Shown here: positions 10,701-21,491 of the stretch, piece after piece
How the letters are laid out: the number at the start of each line of letters is the position of its first letter
Numbering within the stretch: the stretch's first letter is position 1
Assembly: GCF_932526225.1 (NCBI RefSeq)
Contig: NC_064038.1
Coordinates: 13,577,070 to 13,641,069, forward strand
Direction of reading: 5' to 3'
Length of the DNA stretch: 64,000 nt
DNA from: Nematostella vectensis
Taxonomy: Eukaryota > Cnidaria > Anthozoa > Actiniaria > Edwardsiidae
Translations under genes and position numbers: made by a program
The notes under the pieces: model-generated
What the model saw: the letters and a program-made list of their open reading frames with translations, nothing else
Database searches by the model: none
Told to the model about the DNA's origin: nothing

Positions 10701-13700
10701 TCTAGATGAGTAAGTGTCACATGAAAAGCTGCCTGGCATGCGACATTTTTATCTCATTAAAAGTTGATGTGTAAGAGACCGGCCAAACAGCCTTAGGAAT
10801 ATCAAACACAACAAAAATTTAAATGCTATTTGTAGACAAAACTATAAAGCATAAGCTAGATCACTCTTGTATGTAGCAAATCTGACAATAAACGTCCAAT
10901 GGAGATACTGAAAAGGCATAAAAAAATCCTTTTTTGTTCTTTTGGGGATGATTATATTTTTATTAGAGAACATATTCCCTCCCTTCCCCCCCTCCCCCCC
11001 TTTCCCGGAAAATTAAGTCCACTTTTTCAGATTTTGCATCTCCCCCCCCCCCCCCCAATAAAAATCCTTGGTACGGGCCTGCAACTTGCTTTGTTGTTAT
11101 TAGTCAATTACTAAATTTATATAACAGCAGAATGTACTTATTAATCCCACATGCTTTACCTTGTCGACGTAAGAAGCTCCTCTCAAGCCAGTGACAGTTG
11201 TCTTGGTAACATCAGGAATCCTGAAGTATGTGTGTAGTAGGGTGGTGAAGTCAAATGGCTTGGTATCTACATCAGCAATTATTACACTAGTTATTGTTAT
11301 TTACCAGAGTTCATATCATTGGTTTTGATTTTTCTAAGATTAATTGTTATCTATAACAAATTTAAAGTTTAAATCTTCATATGACTGGATATGCCAATTG
11401 GTAAGGGAAAAATGAAAACAAACCTTTATTTTCAATTGTAAGCCTAGTAGAAAGCTTTTGCCTCTCAACAGTTACTTGGTATGTTAGCCTAAACCTGAAG
11501 GATAAAAATTAGTTAGGTCGAAAAGACTCAACTTCATATTTTTGACTAGGCTATCTGAATTCAATACAGATATCAACGTCAAATTTAATACAGAGTTTTA
11601 TCCAGATTCCACAATTTGCCTTAAGAATCAGTAGAATGGAAACCAATAAAGCATATAAAGTATATAGCAACTGGTGTCATGGGAGTGCAAAGGGCTTTAT
11701 AATTAGTAGGATACACTAACATAATATATACATACAATACATATACATGAAAATTTTTGGGAGGCTCTGCAACACCAAAATTGTTCATTTAAAACATTTC
11801 CTCATTAATTGGGATGATTGAGATCTAGGATCATTAATGATTAACTAACCTGTGATCCCACATACTTCTGGTGAAATCTGAATCTTCGAGAATGAAACAT
11901 GCACTAGGGGAGCAATCCTTGAAAAAAAAGTAGAATAAGTTTGAGAACTTTATAAGCTGAACATGTTCTTTATCACACCTTTTAAATTTTAGATTTATAA
12001 TTAAGCATTAATCAAAAGATGAAAAGGATTTAGCCAGGATTTAGAGCATGGTGGTTCGTTTTTCCATTTCAGTGGACCAAATTTCCGGTATGATTTATGA
12101 TTTATAAGGCTTCTACCACTATTACACATATGAAATAGCAGTAAGGTTGACACAACAGAGCACGGCTCCAACTCAAGTGTAACCTCGGTTAGTAAGCACT
12201 GTCACTGGGGGTGGTCACTGCCAGAGGGTTTATTGCGTCCCCAGTGGTTCTTTTACGTCCCTTCGGTTCAGGTTTAGTGTAGTACAGCTTGAAGAGATGG
12301 GACCTCCGGTTTAGTGTCCTTATCCGAGAAGACTGGAAACACGGAAGAATAAATTCAACTCACTTGTGACAAATTCGATTCAAGGCAGGAACCCGGAAAA
12401 ATCCCCAGTTTGAGCCAGGATTCAAACCTGGGTCACAGCGGTGAGAGGCCGACACGCTAACACACTAGGCCACCCGTGCTTCCAGTATACCCCTCTCCTC
12501 GCCTTATAACATTAGGCAATCAATCTTGTATTTTTAAAAAATGTTATTAATAGGGTATTTTTTAACATATAGCGATAATAATAAAGATAATTATTTTAAA
12601 AAGATTTCTATGGTTATTTTAAGACATATTGATGTGCACGGTATATCTCCAGCCAAACGTTATATATTTTTGTTTGTTCTGAGCGGACCTTCAAGCTGGG
12701 CGGGGGGTTCGTCCGAGCCCCCCCCTGGCTACGGGCCTGTGTGCATTTCAATATTGTGTACTGTCACTACTGTAGATGTATGGGAAAGATTTAACTGTTA
12801 TTAATATTATGATTGTTTGAAAGTGGATTTACAGTACCTGGGTGTTGCTTACAACTATTATTGACCATCACACAGTAAGTACCTGGGTGTTGCTTGGACC
12901 TAGTATTGACTATGACCCAGTTAGTACCTGGGTGTTGCTTTAAACTATTATTGACCATCACACAGTAAGTACCTGGGTGTTGCTTGCAATTATTATTGAC
13001 CATAACACAGTAAGTACCTGGGTGTTGCTTGCAACTATTATTGACTGTCACACAATAAGAACCTGGGTGTTGCTTACAACTATTATTGACTGTCACACAG
13101 TAAGTACCTGGGTGTTGCTTGCAACTATTATTGACAATCACACAGAAAGTACCTGGGTGTTGCTTGCAACTATTATTGACAATCACACAGTAAGTACCTG
13201 GGTGTTGCTTGCAACACTCCATTTGCAAACTCTTGCAAAGCCATGCTGAGGTCCTAGATCCCAAGGGCCAAAATTTGCTGAAAAAATGACAATAATAACC
13301 TCTCAAAACCTCTCTTGTTTTTTTCTTTGATAACAAGGCAAATGTTTTGTATGGGGGTACGCCTTTGGTGGCCACCTACAGGACACAAAGCAGACCTCTT
13401 GTAAATCCTTACAGCATGACAAAAACTTACGAAAAACTATTGGAATTCCTCCTCTGATTGGTTTAGACCCATCTGTTATGGCTTTCTCACTAAAAAGTAT
13501 TCAAAAAAGTAGTATTAAGATCATCTTAGAGGTAAGTGGTGGGGTGGTGTTTTTTTTTTTTCTGTTGATACTGGATTTAGGGGCAGTAAGGGGGGAGGGT
13601 CCCTGCAGGTTTCACGAGTTTCAAAGATCAGAAATCATGTTTCACAATAAACTGATAAACAGAGTATTAGGATCAATATTTACTTAGATATCATGCTAAA

Positions 13701-14842
13701 AGATTTTTAAAGAGCAAAGATCACGATTCACGCTGATCAATTTTCAGCATTTACGAATCATGACAAACGTTACAATCACGGATCATGGGTTTCAATTTGT
13801 CCTTTTCATACAAACCAAAAATTTTATTTGCCAGAAAGGGCTTATTTTTATTTTAATATTTTCTTTATTGTTGTTGTTCTCTGGAGTGATGGGCACAGTC
13901 ATTACTTGAAAAATAAAAGTCCTTGATTAGGTGCCTAATTGTTTTTTTGAAATGACTACAACACAAACAGAAGTTCTAGAATGTTCTAGAAGTTCTAGTC
14001 TTTTTTTTATAAAAACCTTTTTTTATAAGAACGTCCTGCCTGAGATTTCACCAAATTTTAAGAACATCCTAAGAACATGCCAAGGCTCAGGTAGCAGAAA
14101 AAAATTCTTTTTTAGTCCTGATGCATTCTAAAATGCAGAATCAAATTGTGCTCATAGTAGCAACCTTTTTATTGCTAATTATCATTAGTGTAATTCTCTT
14201 CGTAATAATTCATTGAGTATTATATTCTTATAATACTCAATAATTTAAGAACATCGTTAAAAAAATATTTAGCCTTAAAATGCGCCAACAATAAGCAGGG
14301 CTCAGCCTCAACTGAATATAAGACATTGTTATAAAAAAGAGTGTACTTCATGACCTTGTGATGACTTTAGTACCTCACAAATAGAAGTTCTTTATGACCC
14401 CTGCACTTCCACGATGTGACCGTTGCTCCTAACATAAAATATTTATAAAGTACACATGTTCAAAATGTTCATACATGTTCATGAAAAATCAGAACGTCTA
14501 ACATTTCAGCTTTGGATTATCAAGCTCATAGCCTCCATTGCTTATTGTATGAAGAAAAAAAAGTTGCGTGACATGGAAATTACAGACACAAAAAGTAAGT
14601 ATCGTTATTAAGTATTATTATTTTAAGTTACGAATTTACGTTAAAGTTCCTAACCATTTCGGACTCAAAAATAAAATTAATTTCCCGATTATATCTCATC
14701 CGTTCATGCGTAGTCGTCGGACAATACATTAAAGGCTACAGGCCAACCATTAAATAATATGACCGCCCTTTGCTCACATACCAAACAAGTTTATCGTAGC
14801 AGAATCCCCTTCGCTGCAGCAAAGAGTAACTGTGTCCGCCAT
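7778..14842 (-). CDS. Glucose-6-phosphate 1-epimerase-like (aldose 1-epimerase family), 11 exons
   Basis: Coding exons: 14842-14782, 14428-14374, 13489-13431, 13277-13198, 11917-11850, 11494-11424, 11266-11160, 10470-10406, 10238-10147, 8118-8060, 7888-7778 (828 nt, 275 residues, stop TAG). All introns are GT-AG and every phase agrees. The family interconverts the alpha and beta anomers of hexose 6-phosphates in the cytosol. Motifs in order: GATVTSWK, IRGGIPIVFPNFGPW, GPQHGFAR (H70), LEDSDFTRSMW, FDFTTLLHTYFRI (H143), TDRVYMDT, WNPWEEKAEKMSDFG and CVEAG (E247). H70, H143 and E247 fit the catalytic histidines and glutamate of the fold. Length matches YeaD/YMR099C-type proteins. The start ATG lies in AAGATGGCGG. 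No signal peptide is seen. Introns 4 and 9 carry minisatellites that begin on their donor sites. Confidence 0.95.
8211..8735 (+). repeat. 34-bp minisatellite (epimerase intron 9)
   Basis: About 15 copies of a 34-35 bp unit (CACAGGTATCCACCATTGCT plus CTGTCCCCTGCCGA). Later copies carry one extra C and alternate CCTGCCGACA with CCTACCGAAA. It lies in epimerase intron 9, about 90 bases before the exon-10 acceptor, and is separate from the 25-bp array that fills the rest of the intron. Several open frames across it are repeat by-products. Confidence 0.92.
8742..10156 (-). repeat. 25-bp minisatellite starting on the exon-9 splice donor
   Basis: About 56 tandem copies of a 25-bp unit. Read on the gene strand the unit is CCAGACACAG|GTGAGAATGTTATAG. 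The first ten bases copy the end of epimerase exon 9 (10147 is the last exon base) and the rest copies the start of intron 9, donor included. Main variants are CCAGACACTG, CCTGACACTG and CCAGACACAG before the GTGAGA. The array is contiguous with the functional exon-9 donor. Confidence 0.95.
11041..11080 (+). repeat. C-tract tail of a dispersed repeat
   Basis: A long C run is followed by AATAAAAATCCTTGGTACGGGCCTG. The same arrangement (homopolymer C or G next to a GTAC-GGGCCTG or GTACCC-type terminus) recurs at 12690-12740, 15240-15290, 17040-17171 and 39869-40010. Here only one end is recognisable, so it is probably a fragment of that family, lying in epimerase intron 7. Confidence 0.4.
12150..12482 (-). 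mobile_element. tRNA-derived SINE in epimerase intron 4
   Basis: Read on the minus strand, the head has an A-box-like TGGCCTAGTGTG (12472-12461) and a B box GGTTTGAATCC (12428-12418) at the spacing of a tRNA-derived RNA polymerase III promoter. A tRNA-unrelated body follows, with CTTCTCGGATAAGGACACTA and a GGGACGTAAAAGAACCACTG block. No tRNA gene is intended: the acceptor stem is not closed. The 3' limit is uncertain. Confidence 0.7.
12835..13215 (-). repeat. 45-bp minisatellite starting on the exon-4 splice donor
   Basis: About eight copies of a 45-bp unit. On the gene strand each unit reads TTGCAAGCAACACCCAG|GTACTTACTG followed by about 18 bases ending AATAATAG. The first 17 bases copy the tail of epimerase exon 4 (last exon base 13198), and the remainder copies the first bases of intron 4. 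A long minus-strand open frame here with repeated CKQHPGTYCV is in the wrong frame for the gene and is not an exon; the genuine exon frame meets TGA four codons after the donor. Confidence 0.93.
14005..14265 (+). mobile_element. Dispersed repeat, copy A
   Basis: The segment from ACCTTTTTTTATAAGAACGT through GATTTCACCAAATTTTA, CAAGAACATGC-like, AGGCTCAG.TAGCAG and TTCTAAAATGCAG to AATTTAAGAACA is closely related to 47850-48085. It lies in epimerase intron 2. No coding capacity is visible, and the class of element is not known. The ends (TTATAAGAACGT at the left, TTTAAGAACA at the right) may be degenerate inverted termini. Confidence 0.6.
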
Positions 14843-14945
14843 CTTGTAATAAACAAACTACGTGGCAGTGGAGGCTTGGAAACTAGGATACACAGATAGC
14901 CCGCTTTTCAGGAAAGTTTATCTATAAGGGAAATTTCATTTATTA

Positions 14946-15133
14946 GAGAGCTTAAGCGAGTCAACACTAACGGCATCAAAAACGGCGTTGACGTCCGTGA
15001 CAGGAAATCTTGAATGGCATTTTCCCTATTTTGACGTTCTACGCGCGCGGTCACGGAGGTCAACGCCGTTTTTCATCAATTCGTAAGCGCGCGCCGTTTT
15101 TGATGCCGTCCGTGTTGACTTGCTCAAGCTCTC
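14946..15133. mobile_element. MITE with TA target duplication upstream of the epimerase gene
   Basis: A 188-base element with long inverted repeats: GAGAGCTTAAGCGAGTCAAC at the left, and at the right (reverse-complemented) GAGAGCTTGAGCAAGTCAAC. The match continues through GGCATCAAAAACGGCG. It is flanked by TA (14944-14945 and 15134-15135), as for Tc1/mariner-type insertions. It sits about 100 bases upstream of the epimerase start codon, so it may overlap that promoter. Confidence 0.8.
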
Positions 15134-16268
15134 TATCATCCCGAGGGGGGAGGGTGCGATGATTTTGATAAAAGTAAGGGATAAAATTAGTTGACCCCCC
15201 TTCAGGAGGAACAAAATTTCCCATGCCCACCCCCCTTACGCTTCCCCCATATTTTCGGTGCCCCCCCCCCCCCCCCCCCCCCTCCCGAAAATCGAAGAAA
15301 GAAGGAGCAAAGAAAGGAACGGCAATAACAATTTTAAAGGAACGCGATCAAGAGATTAGCTGCAAGCTGGACAGAAAGTGGAGAGGAAGAAATTGCCTGA
15401 AAACATTAATTCAGAAAAGTGAAGGCACTCAATTTCTCAAAGATGCATGCAACTAACTCCAGGTTGCAACCTGATAATGGTTGATGTTATAGATGGCGTA
15501 AAAGGAGCAAAAAGGCTTTTCGTATCCTCCCTGCAAAAAAAAAACGCAGCGTGAGAAAAGAGGAAAGAAAAAGAGCGAGGAAGACAATGAATCAAATATA
15601 AGCGAGGACTTTGATGATGGAGAATATGCGCTTATAGCATTAAAATGTTTTGTTTATATTTTAGATATGGAACATAAGCACTTTATAGTATTATATAGCG
15701 AAAACCATAAAAAGATGTATTTAGGGTGTATACAGGTTTTAAATTGCATAGTTAAATGTGGCTTAATACGTATCCTGGACTCCTGGATTGTGCATGCCAA
15801 ATAACTGCCCCAAAAACAAAAACAAGTTAAACCAAGAAGTCTGATTAGACACTTCGTCAAAATACATAGTAGAGACAACACCCAAAGGAATCAGTGACCC
15901 CCCTTTTAAAATCCAAACACTTTAGACGCCCTCAAAAGTTTCTCGAAGCCCCCCCCACCACCACCACCACCCCCTCACGCCCCCCCCCCCCTCCCCTCGG
16001 AATAATAAATGAACTTTCCCTAAGCAGCAACCATAAGCTGGCAGGTAGCGCCCAGCCGAATTTTGATTGCCATATAAATGAATCATTTTGTATTGATACG
16101 CTATGGCGTTGTGATTTTTTTTGCCTCTAGTTTTCTAGTTTTCAATTTTGATAGCAACTGTAGTTACACGTGATAAAGATAACTGCGCGTACTAACAATA
16201 ACAAATACAAAATAACGAAAATGTAATGTGCGCGCATAAGTAGACCCTGTCTGGAAACATGTCTAGAG
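15134..16268. other. Spacer with C-rich repeat fragments, no gene recognised
   Basis: Two C-homopolymer blocks (about 15241-15292 and 15950-16006) with flanks resembling the C-tract repeat family lie here. Between them are AT-rich sequence and short open frames without domains. No RNA gene or promoter can be supported. Confidence 0.4.
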
Positions 16269-17716
16269 ATTAACTGCGCGCTCGCCCGGTACGACGGGTT
16301 TGGCTATAAAAAAAGTCGTTCTCATTAAGCCTTTGCGGAGTTGTGGTTTAGAGTCTATATCCCCATTGCCCCTCCCTGTCCCGCAAGCTTCTCTCATCTC
16401 TATGGACTCTATCAATTATCTGGACCGATAAGTCCGCTAATCCCCCTATGTCCATCCGAATTGAAGTGCCTGTACACCAGGTCAGCGGTCTCCCTCTCAG
16501 CCACTGATCTTATCTTGTGGGTGACTATTCTACTCTTATGATTTTTAAAGCGTACCCGGAACTTAGTTGTCGTAGAGCCTACATATTGTAGACCACATGC
16601 CTTACACGGAAGCAAATAAACAACATTATCACTGTTACAATCCAGGTCATGGTTGATAACGAATATCTTTCCAGTAGTATGACTAGTAAAGGTCTTCCCC
16701 ATTTTAAGAAACTTATTGTCCTTACAAATAACACATCTAGATTCTGAATTACACTTTACATACCCGCGAGGATCTCTTCTCTCCGTCTGGATCTTAGCAC
16801 GGACCAGAAAGTCTTTTAGATTCTTCGGCCAACAGGAAGGCCAGCGCGCCTTCTTTTTATCGCTTATGCACGACACCTTTCCGACAGATTCAGCAGTGGT
16901 TGCAACTCGTTCAACATTTTCCAATATTTGGCAAACCTTGGTGGTATGTGACCACAAAGGGCGTCTTCTTGGATTTCGAGCTTATCCTAGGCGTTAGTCA
17001 GGCGCGTACAGAGGGGGGTGCGCAGAGTGCGCGTGCACCCCCCCCCCCCCTCCAAAAAAAAGTGCGTCATTTGTTATTAAGGAATCTTCAAATACTAGGC
17101 TTTTTCGATATGTTACCTATGACTGCCCCCCCCCCCCCCCCCCCCCTCAGCTAACCCTGGGTACCCGCCTGTAGTGCTTGCTCCCTGGAAACTCTCCCCA
17201 CTCTCCCCACTCTTCCCTCTTGTCTCACGAATCTATCCTTGTACCCCCTAGCTACTAAAAACGATACCAAATCATCTGCTCGCTTCTTGAATAAACTATC
17301 AGATGAGCAAATCCTGCGTAGCCGGAGTGCTTGTGCGTACGGGATGCCCTCCTTGCACCCCCGGGGATGGCACGATCTAGAGTCTAGGTATTGATGTTTG
17401 TCTGTCGGTTTAACTTATAAATCTGTTTCAATGTTCCCATTGTCATTGATAAATGTAACATCTAGATAATTGATCTTTTCAGTTGAGTAACCCCGTGAAC
17501 TTGATGGTATTATGGGCGCAATTTAAATAAGATAAAAAGTTCTTAAGTTCCTGTTCTCCTTTCGTTCAAATCATAAACACGCCATCAATAAATCTTAACC
17601 ATGTGTGTGGCTTTTTATGGTATCCATCGATTAGTCTAGACTCCAGTCTTTCCATAAAAAGATTCGCATATGATGGTGCCATTCTTGTTCCAATTGCTGT
17701 TCCGAGCTTCTGTATA
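16269..17716 (-). pseudogene. Decayed Penelope-like retroelement (RT C-terminus plus GIY-YIG endonuclease)
   Basis: Read on the minus strand from about 17716: an RT palm segment (GTRMAPSYANLFMERLESRL, then RFIDGVFMI where the family has FIDD), a stop at TKGEQ, then YLDVTFINDNGNIETDL, KPTDKHQYLDSRSCHP and the thumb-like IPYAQALRLRRICS. Next comes SKSKKTPFVVTYH, then a GIY-YIG domain (NVVYLLPCKACGLQYVGSTT, RFKNHKSRI) encoded within 16957-16412, and a frameshifted tail (DREGQWGYRL, LNENDFF). Penelope-like elements combine exactly this RT and GIY-YIG endonuclease. The copy is 5'-truncated, has stops and frameshifts, has lost one catalytic aspartate and is interrupted by a MITE, so it is dead. Confidence 0.9.
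16999..17171. mobile_element. C-tract MITE inserted in the Penelope-like element
   Basis: A 173-base insert separates REQAL-like RT sequence from the SKSKKTPF block of the host retroelement. Termini are CAGGCGCGTAC at the left and, reverse-complemented, CAGGCGGGTACCCAGG at the right. TAGT flanks both sides (16995-16998 and 17172-17175), which fits a 4-base target duplication. Two C homopolymers lie inside, around an AT-rich core shared with 20430-20670 and 39869-40010 (AAATACTA and ATGACTGCCCCC-like blocks). Confidence 0.75.
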
Positions 17717-18354
17717 AGGTGTATTCAACGCTAATATGGCTTGTGTTAGCCCTATTAGTATATTCAGTGTTTATTTACGGGTCACCGGTCACCAACTTGC
17801 ACGGTAGACTTCAAAATAAAGATTATGTAAAATCAAGAGTCCAAAAGGGTCGATTCCCATATTTTAATAGTCTGTTAAATGACACGATGCAAAAAACCGG
17901 TCGTGAAATCCTGCATCATATTCTGAAGTCATAAATTTCGTTAAGAAACCCCCCCCCCCCCCCCCAAATAGTGTATTACACATAAATTTGACAACAACAA
18001 GGCATGTTCTGAGTCTTAAGGCAATTTTATTGACAACATTTCACAAAAAAATCTCTTTACTCGTTACCTCTCAGAACAGCCGAATTCCGAGCTACGAGCA
18101 ACCATTGCCTGGGCTACCTGTGATATAACGGACAGTCTCAAATCCTTCATTTGAACATTTTATGAATAAAACTCTATTCATAAATACATTTTTGAGGGGC
18201 TCAATAACTATTTTAGTAAGAGTTTTCTTGGAAGACAGAAACAAAGGAAAATTAGCAAGTTTTAAGAGGGAAAAAACTAAGGAATCAAACGAAGAAAAGG
18301 ATTAAAAAAGACATATTCGACCTATGTATTTTTTTAAAGGATCTAAGCAACTTA

Positions 18355-18680
18355 GACGTAGCCGTTTTGTTACGGATACGGGTATCGTCCACACGGAAAC
18401 GCGAAAACGATGACTAAAACGGAAACAATCTGGAAACAATCTACAAATTTGGAAACAATCTACAAAGTGGAACAATTTGAAAAGATACCCTTTCGATGCC
18501 GGGGTCTGACGAAAACGGAAACTTTCGAAAACGATGACGTGATAACTCAGGTCCAGTCAACTTGGCGCGCGAGTACTCATGCGCGGTAGAACTTGTTATC
18601 GTTTTCTTATCGTTTCTGCGAAATGAAAACGCTTTGTGTGGACGTAGATCTTTTTGAAAACGGAACAAAAAGGCTGCGTC
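18355..18680. mobile_element. Foldback MITE-like element
   Basis: The left arm GACGTAGCCGTTTTGTTACG pairs with the right arm, which reverse-complemented reads GACGCAGCCTTTTTGTTCCG. Both arms then share CGTCCACAC followed by AACGCG or AAGCG and AAAACGA-type runs. No coding capacity; ends approximate. Confidence 0.6.
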
Positions 18681-18713
18681 TTCAAACGAAAACGGATACG
18701 TGGGGACAGGGTC

Positions 18714-19052
18714 TTAAGGCCGATTTAGACGCTACGATTTTTGCCTACAACCATCGCATGCGACACGCTGGCGTCAGCATACAACTCGAGTCGCAAAGTC
18801 TAAATTAGCTCTACAACTCCGCTACGACGTAAAATCGGCTTAAAATTGCAGCAGCAAGTGCTGCAGCTGCAACATTTCGACGGTCCGCCATGTTTTTTGT
18901 CGTTGGTCCCAGTCCTCGACGAGTAAAAGCGCAAAAGTCGTACGCGATTTTCTTGAGACGCGAGCGAAAAGTCGTGAGTGTCTAAATTAGAGCTAAGTCA
19001 TGTCGCATGCCATGGTTGTAGGCAAAAGTCGTAGCGTTAAATCGGCTTTTAG
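18714..19052. mobile_element. Foldback MITE-like element
   Basis: Left terminus GCCGATTTAGACGCTACGA and right terminus, reverse-complemented, GCCGATTTAACGCTACGACT. The match extends through TTTTGCCTACAACCAT and GCATGCGACA, and again at TCTAAATTAGCTC. It directly abuts the foldback at 18355-18680, so two elements lie side by side. No open frame of note. Confidence 0.7.
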
Positions 19053-20425
19053 TGCACCGTGCGCCTCGAGCTTTGTTTACATACGGGAAATCAATTTAGG
19101 TCTACTTGTTTATTGTTACCCTGGGTTCCAGAGGCTGAATATCCGCTTTTCCCATGTTCTTTTTATTGTTAATTACCGCAAAGACAAAGCACACGCGAGT
19201 TTGTCACGTGATGCTAATTGCAATTCGCATTATTTGAACGTTCAAATCATTCCTAATCAAAAGAGTTCAAGAGGGGCCGACACTGAAGTTCTTTTGTTCA
19301 GTTGTAGCATTGGGAAGCCTGTGGTCCCACTAATTTAGTGAACATCCGCTGATATAAAAGAAGTAGTCGTGGGCGCACTTCCCTCTAAGCCCGTGGGAAA
19401 TTGTTACCCATCTAAAATGGCCACCATCCGATGCAAACACAGAAAACCACAGGAAACCCAAAAGGTTGCTTAGGATCGTAGAAAGAACCGTGGGAAAACT
19501 AAAGTGTTAGTAGTGTTCTCCTCTTCGCAGGGTATTTAACTTACAACACGAAGATCGTGTTTTAAATAAAAGGCATAAAAAGCATCCAGTAGAGTTATTT
19601 ATTCTGTCGTTTCATGCAAGTAACTACATGAAATGAAATAGAACTATCTAACAATGTTTGCAGTAAAATATTCATAGTTGTAAAACCAGCTCCGCCAATA
19701 TAAAAAAATATCGATCAAATTATTATAAATTATATTTTCTCTCTATTTAATTAAAAATCTTTTCCAGCGTATTTCAATGGAAAAAAAATTAGGGGTAGCG
19801 ATGGGTAAATCCGAGACTTGCCGAGGCGCCGAGATCCGCGTTGAATCCTAGCCCGAGACCAGGAGACTTTAGTCTGAAATTTTGGAATCCGAACCCGAGC
19901 TTTTCAGGTCTCTCGATAAGACGAGCGCGAGACTCAATAATGAATAAAAAATAAAGATAACAAGCAGCACAACCACCCAAGAGAATCACAATACAGACGA
20001 ATCGTCACATGTTTTGTCCCTTGTCGTGATTTCCTACTTTTTAGGCTATAGTCCTGACAGAACCGTTGCGTCTTCAATTAAAAAATAAGAGTAAAATCCG
20101 AGACTCCGAGACCCCTAAAATTTTGAAAAACAAAACGCCCAGATTCCGATACTTTTTTTTGGCGAGACTTTCGAAATTTCGAGGTATCTTTGATGACGGG
20201 TACCATCGTTTCCCCTGAAATTGGTAGTAAATTATTAATCGCGCTTATATTTGTGTTGTCTGTTCTCTCTTTTTCATTCATCTACCGATTTCTAATATCT
20301 TTCTCTACCGATTTCTGAATTCGAATGTTTCGGTATTTCTGTTCCAATGGGATACTGAGACAGAAAGTTGCTGACATCTAACAAATTTACGACGCCATTC
20401 ATTTGGACAACAGTGCAGGAAACGC
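19053..20425. other. Spacer, no gene recognised
   Basis: AT-rich sequence with short open frames only. From about 19790 to 20160 there are repeated ATCCGAGAC and GAGACTCCGAGA-like motifs, suggesting an old repeat. No domain, RNA gene or promoter can be supported. Confidence 0.35.
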
Positions 20426-20427
20426 GC

Positions 20428-20672
20428 ATCCCCCCCCTTAGGTTATTTTTCTCATTGAAGGATATTCAAATACTATCCTTTTTTCCATAAGATGCCTAAG
20501 ACTGTGCCCCCCCCCCCCCCCCCAGGTTATTTTTCCCCTAGCCAAATACTATCCTTTTTTCCATAAGATGCCTAAGACTGCTCACCCCCCCCCCCCCCCC
20601 CCCCCGCTCAGGTTATTTTTCTCTTTTAAGGATAGTCAAATACTATCCTTTTTTCTATAACTGCGCGTCCCC
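20428..20672 (+). repeat. Three tandem C-tract repeat units
   Basis: Three successive copies share AGGTTATTTTTCTC, a TCAAATACTATCCTTTTTTC core and a CCATAAGATGCCTAAGACTG block, separated by C runs of 7 to about 24 bases. The core is related to the MITE at 16999-17171. The arrangement suggests tandem duplication of an element body, with the C tracts as junctions. Confidence 0.7.
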
Positions 20673-21491
20673 CCTTACCCACTGCTTGTTTTTTAAGTTA
20701 GATATAGAGAATTCCAATCTATAATAACTTGCTGGAATTTTCAACCGAAACCTCTTTTAGAATTTGTATAGAATTTAATCCCTGAGACAAACAAGTTTTG
20801 CTTAGGCTCGTAGTTTGCTTTTTGGCGAATATCAAATTGTTCGTGGAGTCACTCGTGAGAAAAAGGCCAGAAGGGTAAATGATAAAAGTTAAGATTACCG
20901 TTTGCATAATAATCAATGAATGGAATTATTCCTGCTACGCTTTAATCAAGTTTTGTTCTCGATTTGTTTTTATTTCTGTGGTGCGCCTATAGTCTTTGTT
21001 TCTATTCTAGTAGTTTTTCAAAACTAGTTTTTAACATTTCTGATAACTTTGGCTTGACAACAGAAAGTTTTCCTTAATTTTATAATCAGATCCCGTTAGT
21101 TTCTTCATTTATTAAACAGTAGTCCGAAACAATATTTTTTCACTTTAATTATAAAATATTTAAAAAGTTTGGTATAACAATATAAGTCCTTATTAATCTT
21201 TTAATGACCACGTTCAACTTGTACTGTACTGGTACCCCGCCAGTAGCTTTATTGCGCTCCATTTAAACAGTCATACAATAAAGGTTAAGAACTCCTCAGT
21301 TCAAACAGATATTTTGATTAAGTTTGGCATAGCAACCAACTATTACCTCCTGAGTTGTTTCGTCAAATTCATCATTACGTGCGTTCTAAAATACAAAAGT
21401 GGGTACACACTTACTTTCAGTGCCAGAAACATCCAAACGGGGAACAGGGCACATCAATTTCGATGTGGATGTTGAGAAGTCTTAAACAATC
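20673..21491. other. 5' flank of the secreted mosaic gene
   Basis: AT-rich sequence without a recognised gene. It must hold the promoter and 5' untranslated region of the gene that starts at 21492, but no TATA box at a convincing distance or other core element stands out. Confidence 0.35.

Noticed and set aside
12400-12482. Possible tRNA gene (A and B boxes on the minus strand)
   Set aside because: The acceptor stem and anticodon arm do not close; the tRNA-like part is the head of a SINE.
12791-13375. Minus-strand 194-codon frame with repeated CKQHPGTYCV
   Set aside because: It crosses the 45-bp array in the wrong frame; the conserved epimerase frame (FGPWDLGPQHGFAR) ends at the donor at 13198.
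17719-17934. Frame with a hydrophobic start next to the Penelope-like element
   Set aside because: No ATG at the start, no recognisable domain and it borders a truncated retroelement; kept as unassigned.
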